Positions 33,712-42,503 of a DNA stretch of 64,000 nucleotides are shown here, piece after piece. The notes under the pieces are model-generated. The model made no database searches, was not told the origin of the DNA, and saw only the letters and a program-made list of their open reading frames with translations. Each line of letters opens with the position of its first letter. Position 1 is the first letter of the stretch. A program made the position numbers and the translations under genes. Source of the DNA: Methylocaldum sp002005105 (lineage in GTDB: Bacteria > Pseudomonadota > Gammaproteobacteria > Methylococcales > Methylococcaceae); contig NZ_CP194902.1 of assembly GCF_051027545.1 (NCBI RefSeq), positions 4,712,001 to 4,776,000 of the forward strand. Direction: 5' to 3'.

Positions 33712-34536
33712 CTACCAATAGCCCGTCAGCCCGAGGAACGGACCGCTCAGGGTCACATCGGTTTCGATGATGCGCTTGCTCACGTCCAGGCGCAAGGCCT
33801 TGTAGCCTGCCTCGATCGAGGCGGGCATGCCGAACAGGGTGGTGCGGTAGCCGACCAGCCCCAGCACGGACCCGGCGAAGTCGATGCTGTCCACGCCGAA
33901 GCCGCCGCCGTTGCCGTCCACCAGGACGAACCATTTCGGGCTGAGTTGCACCGTGAACCGCGCGCCTATGACCGGACTGGTGAAGCTCTTGCCGGTCGAG
34001 GCGCTGCCGATGCCCCTGAACTCGACCTGATTGTCCAGCCAGAGGGTGCGTCCGCCGGCATAGAGCTCGAGCATGTTGGAGCGCGGTTTCTCGTCCCAGT
34101 GGGCGATGCGTTCCGAGGCGGCCGGGCCGAACACGCGGTACATGGCACCATACTCCATGACGCCCAACTGGCTCGACAAGCCTTTGCTGATGCCCCGAGC
34201 GAACCGGGGCTCGAAATCCAGATCCACGTAATTGCCGTCCAGATAGAACCCCAGCCGCTCGTAATGCGCTTCGAGCCGTCCCATGAAGGCCAGCGGGAAG
34301 TTCCTCAGCTCCTCGGCGATGTCGATGAAGGTGGAGTCGACCGACTTGTTGAACGGCCCCGCGGAAAACTTGCCGTCCACGCCGGGCAGCCATGCGTAGA
34401 GCGTGAGGTTGAAGGCCCAGGGATTTTGGCTAGCGTCGCTTTCCGCCGCCGCGCTGTGGAAGCTTGGGACCGCTGCCAAGGCCGCCACAAGGGGCAAGGG
34501 TTTGTAAGACGAAAAAAAGCCGGGGTTGACAGTCAT
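33712..34536 (-). CDS. Predicted outer-membrane beta-barrel protein
   Basis: 274 residues. The N-terminus has a signal-like segment (PLPLVAALAAVPSFHSAAA), and the body alternates aromatic and small residues as in barrel strands (WAFNLTLYAWLPGVDGKFSA, LEAHYERLGFYLDGNYVDLD, MLELYAGGRTLWLDN, SPVIGARFTVQLSPKWFVLV), ending in LGLTGYW with the terminal aromatic typical of Omp proteins. GGAGAT precedes the ATG. Multi-hairpin copy 3 ends about 43 bases before its start. No specific function recognised. Confidence 0.75.
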   Translation of the reverse strand: MTVNPGFFSSYKPLPLVAALAAVPSFHSAAAESDASQNPWAFNLTLYAWLPGVDGKFSAGPFNKSVDSTFIDIAEELRNFPLAFMGRLEAHYERLGFYLDGNYVDLDFEPRFARGISKGLSSQLGVMEYGAMYRVFGPAASERIAHWDEKPRSNMLELYAGGRTLWLDNQVEFRGIGSASTGKSFTSPVIGARFTVQLSPKWFVLVDGNGGGFGVDSIDFAGSVLGLVGYRTTLFGMPASIEAGYKALRLDVSKRIIETDVTLSGPFLGLTGYW

Positions 34537-34578
34537 GCAGGATCTCCTTATCCAGTTCTGTTGCGTGGCTCAACGGTT

Positions 34579-34726
34579 ATTAATCAGGCCCGTAAATACC
34601 CTCCTGGTCTTTCGGGCCGCCGCCCAGGCCCGGTACACGCCCGGCCTGGGCTCACGCGGCTTGTCGCCGCGCCGGGGCATCCCTGCCCCGGATTAACCCG
34701 GCCTATATTTATAGGCCGGGTTAATA
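34579..34726 (-). repeat. Multi-hairpin 3' element, copy 3 (full form)
   Basis: The reverse complement reads as copies 1 and 2, with the AT-centred palindrome at the right end (34691-34725) and the AGGAGG-type loop at the left (one C-to-T change turns ACCAGG into ACCAG-A in the stem). On the minus strand it lies downstream of the KamA-family gene, separated by about 410 bases, and upstream of the Omp gene. Confidence 0.85.
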
Positions 34727-34837
34727 AATCAGTTCCCTTATTCCCAATCGCTTTCGGTCAGGCATTCATTTTCGTTGGATTGGCTAGGCACACATCAGCA
34801 CTGACCGACCGCCAATCACTGCGCTTCGCGTCCGCCG

Positions 34838-34953
34838 TAACCCACCGAGCGATCTTCAATCGGTGGGTTACGCGGAGCCGAAGGGCCTGTCCTGAGCCTG
34901 TCGAAGGGCTAACCCACCATCAATGGGTTTCGCTTCGCTCTACCCATCCTACG
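34838..34953. repeat. TAGGGTGGGTT-type repeat, copy 2 (left end lost)
   Basis: CCGTAACCCACCGAGCGATC, then GGTGGGTTACGCGGAGCC, then the REP-like CCTGTCCTGAGCCTGTCGAA, ending CTCTACCCATCCTACGAT. The left end TAGGGTGGGTT is missing or decayed. Together with copy 3 of the multi-hairpin element it fills most of the gap before 35139; nothing coding was found in that gap. Confidence 0.7.
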
Positions 34954-35138
34954 ATTAATTTTCACTCGAATGTCGAATGGAATTATGTTGCATCAGTCCG
35001 ATTTTCCTTGTCGACAGCGCAGTCGAGCTATATCCAAGGCGAATAATCCGCTCCCGACCGCCCGGACCGTTGCCGCGAACGAGACCCTGAAGCAGGCCTG
35101 CTGCAGTCCGGGCCCCTGTCGATTTCAGTTCTCTAAAC

Positions 35139-36503
35139 CTACGATGAAGCGAACTGGCATTCACGATAGATCCGTTCCAGTTCGTCCTGGAAGAAAAACT
35201 GCGGTTGACCGAACGCGGGTTTGAGTTCGTCCAGCCATGTCGCCTTGTCGTCGTACTCGGCGAAGAACGGACGATGAATCCAATCGGGATTCCGGCCTTG
35301 TAGAAACCGCATCGTGATGATCTTTTCGCCTGCCGCCTCGGTGACGCCGAGCACCTGGACTTTGCCGGGACAGGCAGACATGCTGGGACCCCGCACCGTA
35401 CGGCCGAGGCCGCTCACGCGCTGGTAAGCTTCCCGGAAAATCTCCCAGGCACGCACCAGGGGCACGGCGAAATAATGCTGAGCGCCGGTATCGCGCGCCA
35501 AGAACATGTAATACGGAACGCAGCCCAGGTCGACCTGGGCATTCCACATCCGCGCCCATAGCGCCGGGTCGTCGTTGATGTGGCGGAGCACCGGCGATTG
35601 GGTGCGGATCACCGCGCCGGTCGAGCGTAGCCGCTGAATCGCCTGCCGGACCGGCTGGGGTTCCAGCTCCCGTGGATGATTGAAATGCGCCATGATCGCC
35701 AGATGCTTGCCACTGGCGGCCACTTTCCGAAGCAGCGCGACCATGTGGTCGGAATCGGCGTCGGTGAGAAAGCGGTAAGGCCAATAGGAGAGCGCCTTGG
35801 TGCCGATCCGGATATGGCGCAGATTGGGAAGATCCGCCGCGATCAGCGGCTCCAGGTAATCGGCCAGCCGCCGCGCCGACATGAGCAGCGGATCGCCGCC
35901 GGTGAAGAGCACATCGGTCACTTCCGGGTGCGCCTTAAGATAGGCGACCAGATGTTCCGCTTCGCGGCTCGCGAACTTCAAGCCGGACAGTCCCACGAAC
36001 TGCGGCCAGCGAAAGCAGAACGTGCAGTAGGCGTGGCAGGTCTGGCCCGGGCTCGGAAAAAACAGCACGGTCTCCCGGTATTTGTGCTGCATGCCGTGCA
36101 AAGGTTCGCCGTTCAAATGAGGGACGTTGAGATCCAACTGGCCCGCCGGATGGGGATTGAGCTCCAAGCGGATACGGTCCGCCGCCTCGCGGATCAGTGC
36201 CGGACTCGCGCCGGCTTTCACGAGTTCCGCCATTTCCTCGTAATGGTGCGGCAACAGCATGTCGCGCTGCGGAAAGGTCAATATGAACATCGGATCGTCG
36301 GGGATGTTATCCCAGTCGATCAGCTCGTCGACCACGAAATTGTTGGTCTTGAAGGGCAGCACTCGCCCCACGACTTCGATTTCGAACAATTGCTCCTCAC
36401 TGAGCCGTGCCATTTGCGGGATTTCGCGAAAATTGCCGAGGTTGTACGCCGTGTAGCGTGTCGAATCGAATCCCGTAAAGATTTTCTTGGGAGAGATACT
36501 CAT
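35139..36503 (-). CDS. KamA-family radical SAM enzyme (lysine 2,3-aminomutase-like)
   Basis: 454 residues from ATG at 36503. The layout is that of lysine 2,3-aminomutases: MFILTFPQRDMLLPHHYEEM near residue 75, RLELNPHPAGQLDLNVP, a radical SAM cluster in TCHAYCTFCFRWPQF, TGGDPLLMSARRLADYL, and a C-terminal SMSACPGKVQVLG. The cluster motif differs from the usual CPMYCRHCTR: C-x3-C-x2-C is kept but RH is TF and a second FRWPQF follows. It therefore belongs to a less known branch, possibly with another amino acid substrate. It is divergent from the MarR gene across the operator at 36814. Confidence 0.82.
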   Translation of the reverse strand: MSISPKKIFTGFDSTRYTAYNLGNFREIPQMARLSEEQLFEIEVVGRVLPFKTNNFVVDELIDWDNIPDDPMFILTFPQRDMLLPHHYEEMAELVKAGASPALIREAADRIRLELNPHPAGQLDLNVPHLNGEPLHGMQHKYRETVLFFPSPGQTCHAYCTFCFRWPQFVGLSGLKFASREAEHLVAYLKAHPEVTDVLFTGGDPLLMSARRLADYLEPLIAADLPNLRHIRIGTKALSYWPYRFLTDADSDHMVALLRKVAASGKHLAIMAHFNHPRELEPQPVRQAIQRLRSTGAVIRTQSPVLRHINDDPALWARMWNAQVDLGCVPYYMFLARDTGAQHYFAVPLVRAWEIFREAYQRVSGLGRTVRGPSMSACPGKVQVLGVTEAAGEKIITMRFLQGRNPDWIHRPFFAEYDDKATWLDELKPAFGQPQFFFQDELERIYRECQFASS

Positions 36504-36813
36504 AAGATATTTCCGCCGAGAATTAGGTATAGTTGTTAAGGAGCAGGTACTGAGACGTGCACTGGACTCGAGCGTTTCCATCTCGCTGAGGACTGAGGCT
36601 TCAAAGCCGCCAACGGAAGATTTCGACCGGGTAACGCGGCATTCGGGCTACCCGATAAGGTGTCCCCCCTTATTCCGACCATCCCCCGCTTAACGAAGAC
36701 GACTCTCTTGGTAAGAACGTGAGAAACCCGATGTCCCGACGTCCTGTGCGTCAGAGGGCAATAAACTGTCACATCACGTCGGCACATGGTCGGAGCTTCT
36801 CACGGGGGGGTAA

Positions 36814-36848
36814 GTATATTTGCACAAAAATGATTTGTGCAAATATAC
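36814..36848. promoter_or_regulatory. Perfect 15-bp palindrome, bidirectional promoter-operator
   Basis: GTATATTTGCACAAA (36814-36828) and TTTGTGCAAATATAC (36834-36848) are exact inverse repeats around AATGA. Each strand reads TTGCAC, 17 bases, then ATATAC, acceptable -35 and -10 hexamers, so the same palindrome can be read as two overlapping divergent promoters. It lies 153 bases before the MarR gene and about 310 before the KamA-family gene. A MarR dimer binding here would block both. Binding is inference. The rest of 36504-37001 holds no gene. Confidence 0.7.
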
Positions 36849-37001
36849 GTCGGGATGCCCGTCGAATTCGGGGAGTCCCGGACCGCCGTCCGTACTCCGA
36901 CCATTCTTTCCCGCAAGCCCGCAAAGAGAACCGGCGCTTCCAAGCGAAGCGTGCAGCGGCAATAGGCCGTAGCACGCCAAATAGATTTTGATGACGGACA
37001 C

Positions 37002-37577
37002 ATGAAAACGATTGAATACAGACCGCAAGAAGATTCGCCGGAAATTGCCGAACCGACGGCACGGCCCCACGAAGCGCTCAAACGCTTTCGCCTGATTTTC
37101 CGTGCCGTGCAACAGCATTCGCAGTGGGTGGAATCGTGCTGCGGAGTCAGCTACGCCCAGCTTTGGGCGATGTCGGAGTTGTCGAATAACGCCGGAATGA
37201 AAGTGTCGGAACTGGCGCGAGCCATGTCGGTTCATCAATCCACCGTAAGCAATTTGCTGGTCAAGCTGGAAAAGAAAGGGCTGATCCGGCGGGAACGAAC
37301 CAATCCCGATCAACGGGTGGTACGCCTTTATTTGACGGAAGCAGGGCAAGCCCTCGTGGAGCAAACTCCCGAACCCCGGCAGGGTCTGTTGCTACAGGCA
37401 CTGACCGAATTGCCGGATCCGGTTTTGATCTCTCTGACCCGAAACCTGGATCTTTTGGTGGAGGCCATGCAGATCAGCGACGAACAAGCCGCCATGCAGC
37501 CTTTGGGCGTAAGCGGTCACGAATCGGAGACGAGAACGACGATGCGCCGGCGCAAGCCTCGAAAGACGGCGGACTAG
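37002..37577 (+). CDS. MarR-family transcriptional regulator
   Basis: 191 residues with a winged helix-turn-helix: YAQLWAMSELSNNAGMKVSE, LARAMSVHQSTVSNLLVKLE, KKGLIRRERTNPDQRVVRLY, LTEAG. A 25-residue acidic N-terminal arm and a basic tail (RRRKPRKTAD) extend the usual MarR core. GCCGTGC and CCGCAAG stretches precede the ATG without a strong binding site. Likely autoregulated through the palindrome at 36814 and likely to control the divergent KamA-family gene. Confidence 0.88.
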   Translation: MKTIEYRPQEDSPEIAEPTARPHEALKRFRLIFRAVQQHSQWVESCCGVSYAQLWAMSELSNNAGMKVSELARAMSVHQSTVSNLLVKLEKKGLIRRERTNPDQRVVRLYLTEAGQALVEQTPEPRQGLLLQALTELPDPVLISLTRNLDLLVEAMQISDEQAAMQPLGVSGHESETRTTMRRRKPRKTAD

Positions 37578-37667
37578 CGATGCGCCTTGGCCGATCCGTG
37601 CTCGAACTTTCCCGCCGGGATCGAGACTAATTTTCGTAAGTCCCGAAAAAATAAAGAGGTCTTGGAC

Positions 37668-38414
37668 ATGGAACTTCCGAGCCGGCATCCGGTGCTCGTC
37701 ACCGCGATAGCGACGTTCATGATCTCGGTCCCGCTGATGTCGTGCCGGGACGCGGCAGTGGTCAAACCCATCCCTGACTATGCGCAACTCGGCCCGGTCG
37801 AGAAAGAAGTGGCGTCCGACATCTCCCCGGTCCGGATCGTCGCCCGGCCGGAATCGTGGCCGGGAGCCAAAGCCATCGAGTTCAAGACCACACCCGTACA
37901 CTTGAAAATCGACAACCGCGGTGAAAGCGCGCTACTGATCCGCTACAGCGACTTCAAGGTGCGTGCGGCGCCCACCGGGAACGAGTTCTCCGCCTTGCCG
38001 GTCTTTCCGGTCGAAGCGAAAGACAGGGGGCCGGTTGTTCCCGGCACGCTGCCGATGCTGACTCCCGTGGCCTACCCACCGATCGTGGATCCGGAATTCG
38101 GTTTTCGGGATTTCCATGTGGCACCTTACCTAAAACCGCTCTATCCCACCGTTCCTGCTCATGAAGGTCCTTTTCCTCACGATGAATCCTATAACCCGCG
38201 CCACTCGAATTACTGGCAAGGGTCCGACTTGCCCAGTCTCGAAATGATGCGGCGAGCCCTGCCCGAAGGGGTGCTGAATCCCGGCGGGTGGGTGGCAGGT
38301 TGGCTGTATTTCCAAAAATTCGAACCCTTGCCAGCCGGGACGCTGATAGTCAGCCTAACCGATACATCCGGACGAGCTCTGACGCCGGCTCGGGTTCCTA
38401 TCCAGGCGCACTGA
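37668..38414 (+). CDS. Predicted lipoprotein, unknown function
   Basis: 248 residues. A short signal (ATFMISVPLMSC) ends in a lipobox with Cys26. The mature part has an N-terminal beta domain (IKNR-like KIDNRGESALLIRYSDFKVR) and a proline-rich middle (PMLTPVAYPPIVDPEFGFRD), ending LPAGTLIVSLTDTSGRALTP. No family recognised. AAAGAGG precedes the ATG. A decayed copy of its last ~100 bases exists at 42964-43068, so the gene was once duplicated. Confidence 0.65.
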   Translation: MELPSRHPVLVTAIATFMISVPLMSCRDAAVVKPIPDYAQLGPVEKEVASDISPVRIVARPESWPGAKAIEFKTTPVHLKIDNRGESALLIRYSDFKVRAAPTGNEFSALPVFPVEAKDRGPVVPGTLPMLTPVAYPPIVDPEFGFRDFHVAPYLKPLYPTVPAHEGPFPHDESYNPRHSNYWQGSDLPSLEMMRRALPEGVLNPGGWVAGWLYFQKFEPLPAGTLIVSLTDTSGRALTPARVPIQAH

Positions 38415-38680
38415 GCCCGTGCCATCCGCGTCGAAGATGACTACGTGCTCGTACAGATGTCATTTACAGTCGACGTTAACAAAAATAAACGTTTGATCGC
38501 AGCACTTCCGGCTCAAGGAGCGAAACCATGGATAACAGTGACCGGTGCCGATCAATTTCGTCGTCTTCTTAGGGCCGTTCGCATTTCACACCTCGGGGCG
38601 GAAAGCTACCGCGTGATGGATTGACGCTGTCCCCAAAATCGACCAAACCGCCCGCAAGGCATTGCAAGTGGAGGTACGAC

Positions 38681-41035
38681 ATGTCTTTGAAGGAATACAA
38701 ACCCGGAACCACTTTTCCCGGCGTCGTCGGCCGCACGCCCGAGACCTCCTCGCCCGCATGGCCGGAGCCGCTGCGGGCCAAACCGGGAGCGCCGAACGTG
38801 CTGTTCATCGTGCTGGACGACACCGGTTACGGCCAGCTCGGATGTTACGGTTCGCCCATCCGGACGCCGAACCTCGACAGGCTGGCGGCGAACGGCCTTC
38901 GCTACAGCAATATGCACACCACCGCGCTGTGCTCGCCTACCCGGTCCTGTCTTCTGACCGGGCGCAACCACCATTCCAACGGGATGGCCTGCATCACCGA
39001 GGGCTCCATGGGCTATCCGGGCGCGAACGGCATCATTCCCTTCGAAAACGGCTTCCTGTCGGAGATTCTCCAGCGCCAGGGCTACAACACCTTCGCGGTG
39101 GGCAAATGGCATCTCACCCCGGCGGAGCAGATCAGCGCCGCCGGCCCTTACGACCGCTGGCCGCTGGGACGGGGCTTCGAGCGGTATTACGGCTTCCTGG
39201 GCGGCGATACCCACCAGTATTACCCGGACCTGGTCCACGACAATCACGCGGTCGAACCGCCCAAAACGCCGGAAGAAGGCTACCACCTCACCGAAGACCT
39301 GGCGGATCAGGCCATCCGTTTCATCGGCGATGCCAAGCAGGCGGCCCCCGACAAGCCGTTTTTCCTGTATTTCGCCAGCGGCGCCATGCACGCTCCGCAC
39401 CACGTGCCGAAAGAATGGGCCGACCGCTACCGGGGGCAGTTCGACGACGGCTGGGAAGCTTACCGGCACAAGGTCCATCAAAAACAGCTCGACATGGGCC
39501 TTATTCCGCCGGGCACCGAACTATCCCGCCACGACCCCGACGTGGCCCGCTGGGACAGCCTTACGCCGGACGAGAAAAAGCTCTACGCCCGCATGATGGA
39601 AGTCTTCGCCGGGTTCCTGGAGCATACCGACCATCACATCGGCCGACTGCTGGATTTCATCGAAAGCCTGGGCGAACTGGACGATACTCTAATCATGGTG
39701 ATCTCGGACAACGGCGCCAGCGCCGAAGGCGGCCCCACCGGTTCGGTCAACGAAAACAAGTTCTTCAACAATGTGCCGGAGTCCTTGGAAGCCAATCTCA
39801 AGGCGCTGGACGATCTGGGCGGCCCGAAGTATTTCAATCATTACCCCTGGGGCTGGACCTGGGCGGGCGACACCCCGTTCAAGCGCTGGAAGCGGGAAAC
39901 CTACCGCGGAGGCGTCAGCGATCCTTTCATCGTGCATTGGCCAAAGGGTATCCAGGCAAAAGGGGAAATCCGCCCGCAATACGCTCACGCCATCGATTTG
40001 CTGCCGACGGTACTGGATGCCTTGCAAATCGAGCCGCCGGCGGAAATCCGCGGCGTCGCCCAATCGCCCATCGAGGGCGTGAGCTTTGCTCATACCTTTA
40101 ACGAGGGGAAGGCGGAAAACCGCCACGTCACCCAATATTTCGAGATGTTCGGCCACCGATCGATCTACCACGACGGCTGGCGCGCCGTATGCCCCGTTCC
40201 GGGGCCCTCCTTTGCCGAGTCCGGAATGTCCTTCGGACAGATGGAGATTACCGAGGAAAAACTGCGCGAACTGGATGCCCACGGCTGGGAGCTGTATCAC
40301 GTGGCGGAAGATTTCTCCGAAACCCGCAATCTGGCCGATCAGCACCGGGACAAACTGATCGAAATGATCGCCATGTGGTATGTCGAAGCGGGCAAATACA
40401 AGGTCCTGCCCCTCGACAGCCGCGGCACCCAGCGATTCGCCGAGGAACGTCCCCAGCTTACCCGGGGCAGGCAGCGGTACATCTATTATCCCGATACCTC
40501 GCCCGTACCCGATAACGTGGCGGTGAAGGTCCTCAACCGGCCGCACAGCATTAGCGCAGAGGTAGAAATCCACGATGGCGCCGAGGGTGTGCTGCTGGCC
40601 CACGGCGGCAGTACCGGCGGGTACTCGTTCTTCGTCAAGGACAAAAAGCTGTGCTACGTGCACAACTACGTCGGCACCGAGGAGTTCGCGGTCGAATCCG
40701 ACGCGGAGGTACCGCAGGGAAAGGCGGAGCTGCGCTTCGAGTTCGACCCCACCGGCCGGCCCGACCTCGCCCAAGGCAAAGGCGCGCCGGGCCGCGGCCA
40801 GCTCTACATCGACGGCAAACTCGTCGGACAGGCCGAACTTCCCGTCACCGTACCGCTTCTCATCAGCCTGGGCGAAGGGCTGACCTGCGGCCACGACGCG
40901 GCGTCTCCGGTGACCTCCCGATACGAAGTGCCGTTCGCCTTCAGCGGCAAGCTGAACCGGGTAACGGTGGACGTGTCGGGCGAACTGATCGAGGACAAGG
41001 AGGCGGAATTGCGGGCGATCATTACCCGGCAGTGA
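38681..41035 (+). CDS. Arylsulfatase (formylglycine-type)
   Basis: 784 residues. The first ~480 form a sulfatase: metal-binding FIVLDDTGYGQLGCYGSP, the modification motif C84-S-P-T-R (Cys to formylglycine), AVGKWHLTPAEQ, SGAMHAPHH and ISDNGASAEGG. A further ~230 residues make a beta-rich C-terminal domain (VEIHDGAEGVLLAHGGSTGG, LYIDGKLVGQAELP) typical of long arylsulfatases of this group. GGAGG lies before ATG 38681. No signal peptide is visible, so it may be cytosolic. The formylglycine-generating enzyme that would activate it starts 27 bases downstream. Confidence 0.9.
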   Translation: MSLKEYKPGTTFPGVVGRTPETSSPAWPEPLRAKPGAPNVLFIVLDDTGYGQLGCYGSPIRTPNLDRLAANGLRYSNMHTTALCSPTRSCLLTGRNHHSNGMACITEGSMGYPGANGIIPFENGFLSEILQRQGYNTFAVGKWHLTPAEQISAAGPYDRWPLGRGFERYYGFLGGDTHQYYPDLVHDNHAVEPPKTPEEGYHLTEDLADQAIRFIGDAKQAAPDKPFFLYFASGAMHAPHHVPKEWADRYRGQFDDGWEAYRHKVHQKQLDMGLIPPGTELSRHDPDVARWDSLTPDEKKLYARMMEVFAGFLEHTDHHIGRLLDFIESLGELDDTLIMVISDNGASAEGGPTGSVNENKFFNNVPESLEANLKALDDLGGPKYFNHYPWGWTWAGDTPFKRWKRETYRGGVSDPFIVHWPKGIQAKGEIRPQYAHAIDLLPTVLDALQIEPPAEIRGVAQSPIEGVSFAHTFNEGKAENRHVTQYFEMFGHRSIYHDGWRAVCPVPGPSFAESGMSFGQMEITEEKLRELDAHGWELYHVAEDFSETRNLADQHRDKLIEMIAMWYVEAGKYKVLPLDSRGTQRFAEERPQLTRGRQRYIYYPDTSPVPDNVAVKVLNRPHSISAEVEIHDGAEGVLLAHGGSTGGYSFFVKDKKLCYVHNYVGTEEFAVESDAEVPQGKAELRFEFDPTGRPDLAQGKGAPGRGQLYIDGKLVGQAELPVTVPLLISLGEGLTCGHDAASPVTSRYEVPFAFSGKLNRVTVDVSGELIEDKEAELRAIITRQ

Positions 41036-41062
41036 AAGGCATACGGTACAAGGATTTCAACC

Positions 41063-42070
41063 ATGATCCACACCGAAGCCAAGACGGCGATCCGCTTCGC
41101 CTCCCCTGCCCCCGAGCCGCCCTTCCCCGATATGGTCTGGATCCCCGGCGGCACGTTTCTGATGGGATCGGACCGGCATTATCCCGAGGAAGCCCCGGCG
41201 CACCGGGTAGCGGTGGACGGTTTCTGGATAGACCGCTTTCCGGTGACCAACGAGCGGTTCGCCCGCTTCGTGGCCGCCACCGAGCATGTCACCTTCGCCG
41301 AAATCCCGCCGAATCCGGCCGATTACCCCGGCGCCTTGCCGCACATGATCTACGCCGGTTCGCTGGTGTTCGTGAAGCCGCCGGGGCCGGTGAATCTCCG
41401 CGACATCGGAAATTGGTGGTCCTACATGAAAGGCGCCGACTGGCGGCATCCGCGAGGCCTCGAGAGTTCCCTCCAAGGGCTGGAGCGGCATCCGGTAGTC
41501 CACGTCACTTTTGCCGACGCCGAGGCCTTTGCCCGCTGGGAAGGCAAGGCGCTCCCGACTGAAGCCGAGTGGGAACGGGCCGCCCGCGGCGGGTTGGACG
41601 GCGTGGCCTATGCCTGGGGCGAGGAACTGGCGCCGGAGGGCAGGATGCTGGCCAATTACTGGCAGGGGCGGTTTCCCTGGGAAAACCTCGTCGTCGACGG
41701 CTACGAGGGCACCTCCCCGGTGGGAGCCTTTCCGCCCAACGGATACGGCCTGTACGACATGATCGGCAACGTCTGGGAATGGACCGCCGACTGGTACGAA
41801 CCCGGCCACCCGTCCGCGCGGCAAGCGGCCTGCTGCGTTCCCAGGAATCCGCGCGGCGGGCGGGAGGAAGCTAGCTTCGATCCCTGTGAGCCCGTGATCC
41901 GGATTCCGCGCAAGGTGCTCAAGGGCGGTTCCCATCTCTGCGCGGAGAATTACTGCCGCCGCTACCGCCCGGCGGCCCGCTTCCCGGAACCGGTCGATAC
42001 CTCCACCTGCCATGTGGGCTTCCGCTGCATCGTGCGGGCGACAGGCAGAACCGGCCAAACCGAGCCGTAA
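41063..42070 (+). CDS. Formylglycine-generating enzyme (SUMF1/FGE family)
   Basis: 335 residues with FGE signatures: MVWIPGGTFLMGSDRHYPEE, FWIDRFPVTNERFARFV, LPTEAEWERAARGG, GLYDMIGNVWEWTADWY and the active-site pair C293 and C298 in GGSHLCAENYCRRYRPAAR. Both catalytic Cys that bind copper in true FGEs are present, unlike in non-catalytic relatives such as EgtB. It lies directly after the sulfatase gene and should convert its Cys84. Confidence 0.9.
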   Translation: MIHTEAKTAIRFASPAPEPPFPDMVWIPGGTFLMGSDRHYPEEAPAHRVAVDGFWIDRFPVTNERFARFVAATEHVTFAEIPPNPADYPGALPHMIYAGSLVFVKPPGPVNLRDIGNWWSYMKGADWRHPRGLESSLQGLERHPVVHVTFADAEAFARWEGKALPTEAEWERAARGGLDGVAYAWGEELAPEGRMLANYWQGRFPWENLVVDGYEGTSPVGAFPPNGYGLYDMIGNVWEWTADWYEPGHPSARQAACCVPRNPRGGREEASFDPCEPVIRIPRKVLKGGSHLCAENYCRRYRPAARFPEPVDTSTCHVGFRCIVRATGRTGQTEP

Positions 42071-42122
42071 GTGAAGCCTGGAGTTCGGCGTGATCGCCGG
42101 AGTCGGCGAGCGTCCGGGCTGT

Positions 42123-42212
42123 ATGCCGGGGTTTCTGGTCGCCTTGACGCCGGCTCTGGTCGGGGTGTTCATCCTGCTGGGTCTGCTGGCGAGAATGGGG
42201 GCGGCGGCATGA
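42123..42212 (+). CDS. Possible 29-residue membrane peptide
   Basis: ATG 42123 opens a frame of 29 residues (MPGFLVALTPALVGVFILLG then LLARMGAAA), a single hydrophobic helix. It follows the FGE gene by 50 bases on the same strand. No clear binding site. Too short to judge by itself. Confidence 0.25.
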   Translation: MPGFLVALTPALVGVFILLGLLARMGAAA

Positions 42213-42269
42213 TGCGCCCAACCACGGATTTCCGAAGTTTCTGCTTTTCAACCCATGGAGCCTAATGTC

Positions 42270-42503
42270 ATGCAAATCTCAACCTTTTTTCCCAAAGCCA
42301 TCCTCCTGTCGGCGGCGCTGTTTTCCGGCGCCGGCGCGGCGATCGGTGCCATCGCCGGCAACGCCGGCCTGGGCGCCGCCATCGGCGCGGGCACCGGACT
42401 GGTGGGCAGTTATCTCTACGACAAGCACAAACAGTCCGAACAACGGGCTTACGAGCAGGGTTATCAGCAGGGACGCCAGCCACAACCGCAAACCAATCCG
42501 TAA
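42270..42503 (+). CDS. Small glycine-zipper protein
   Basis: 77 residues from ATG 42270 (GGAGCC ahead; the in-frame ATG at 42255 has none). A hydrophobic segment with GxxxG repeats (GAAIGAIAGNAGLGAAIGAG, then TGLVGSYLYDKH) is typical of YMGG-like or Rick_17kDa-type glycine zippers in small envelope proteins. A polar, Gln-rich tail follows. Role unknown. Confidence 0.65.
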   Translation: MQISTFFPKAILLSAALFSGAGAAIGAIAGNAGLGAAIGAGTGLVGSYLYDKHKQSEQRAYEQGYQQGRQPQPQTNP

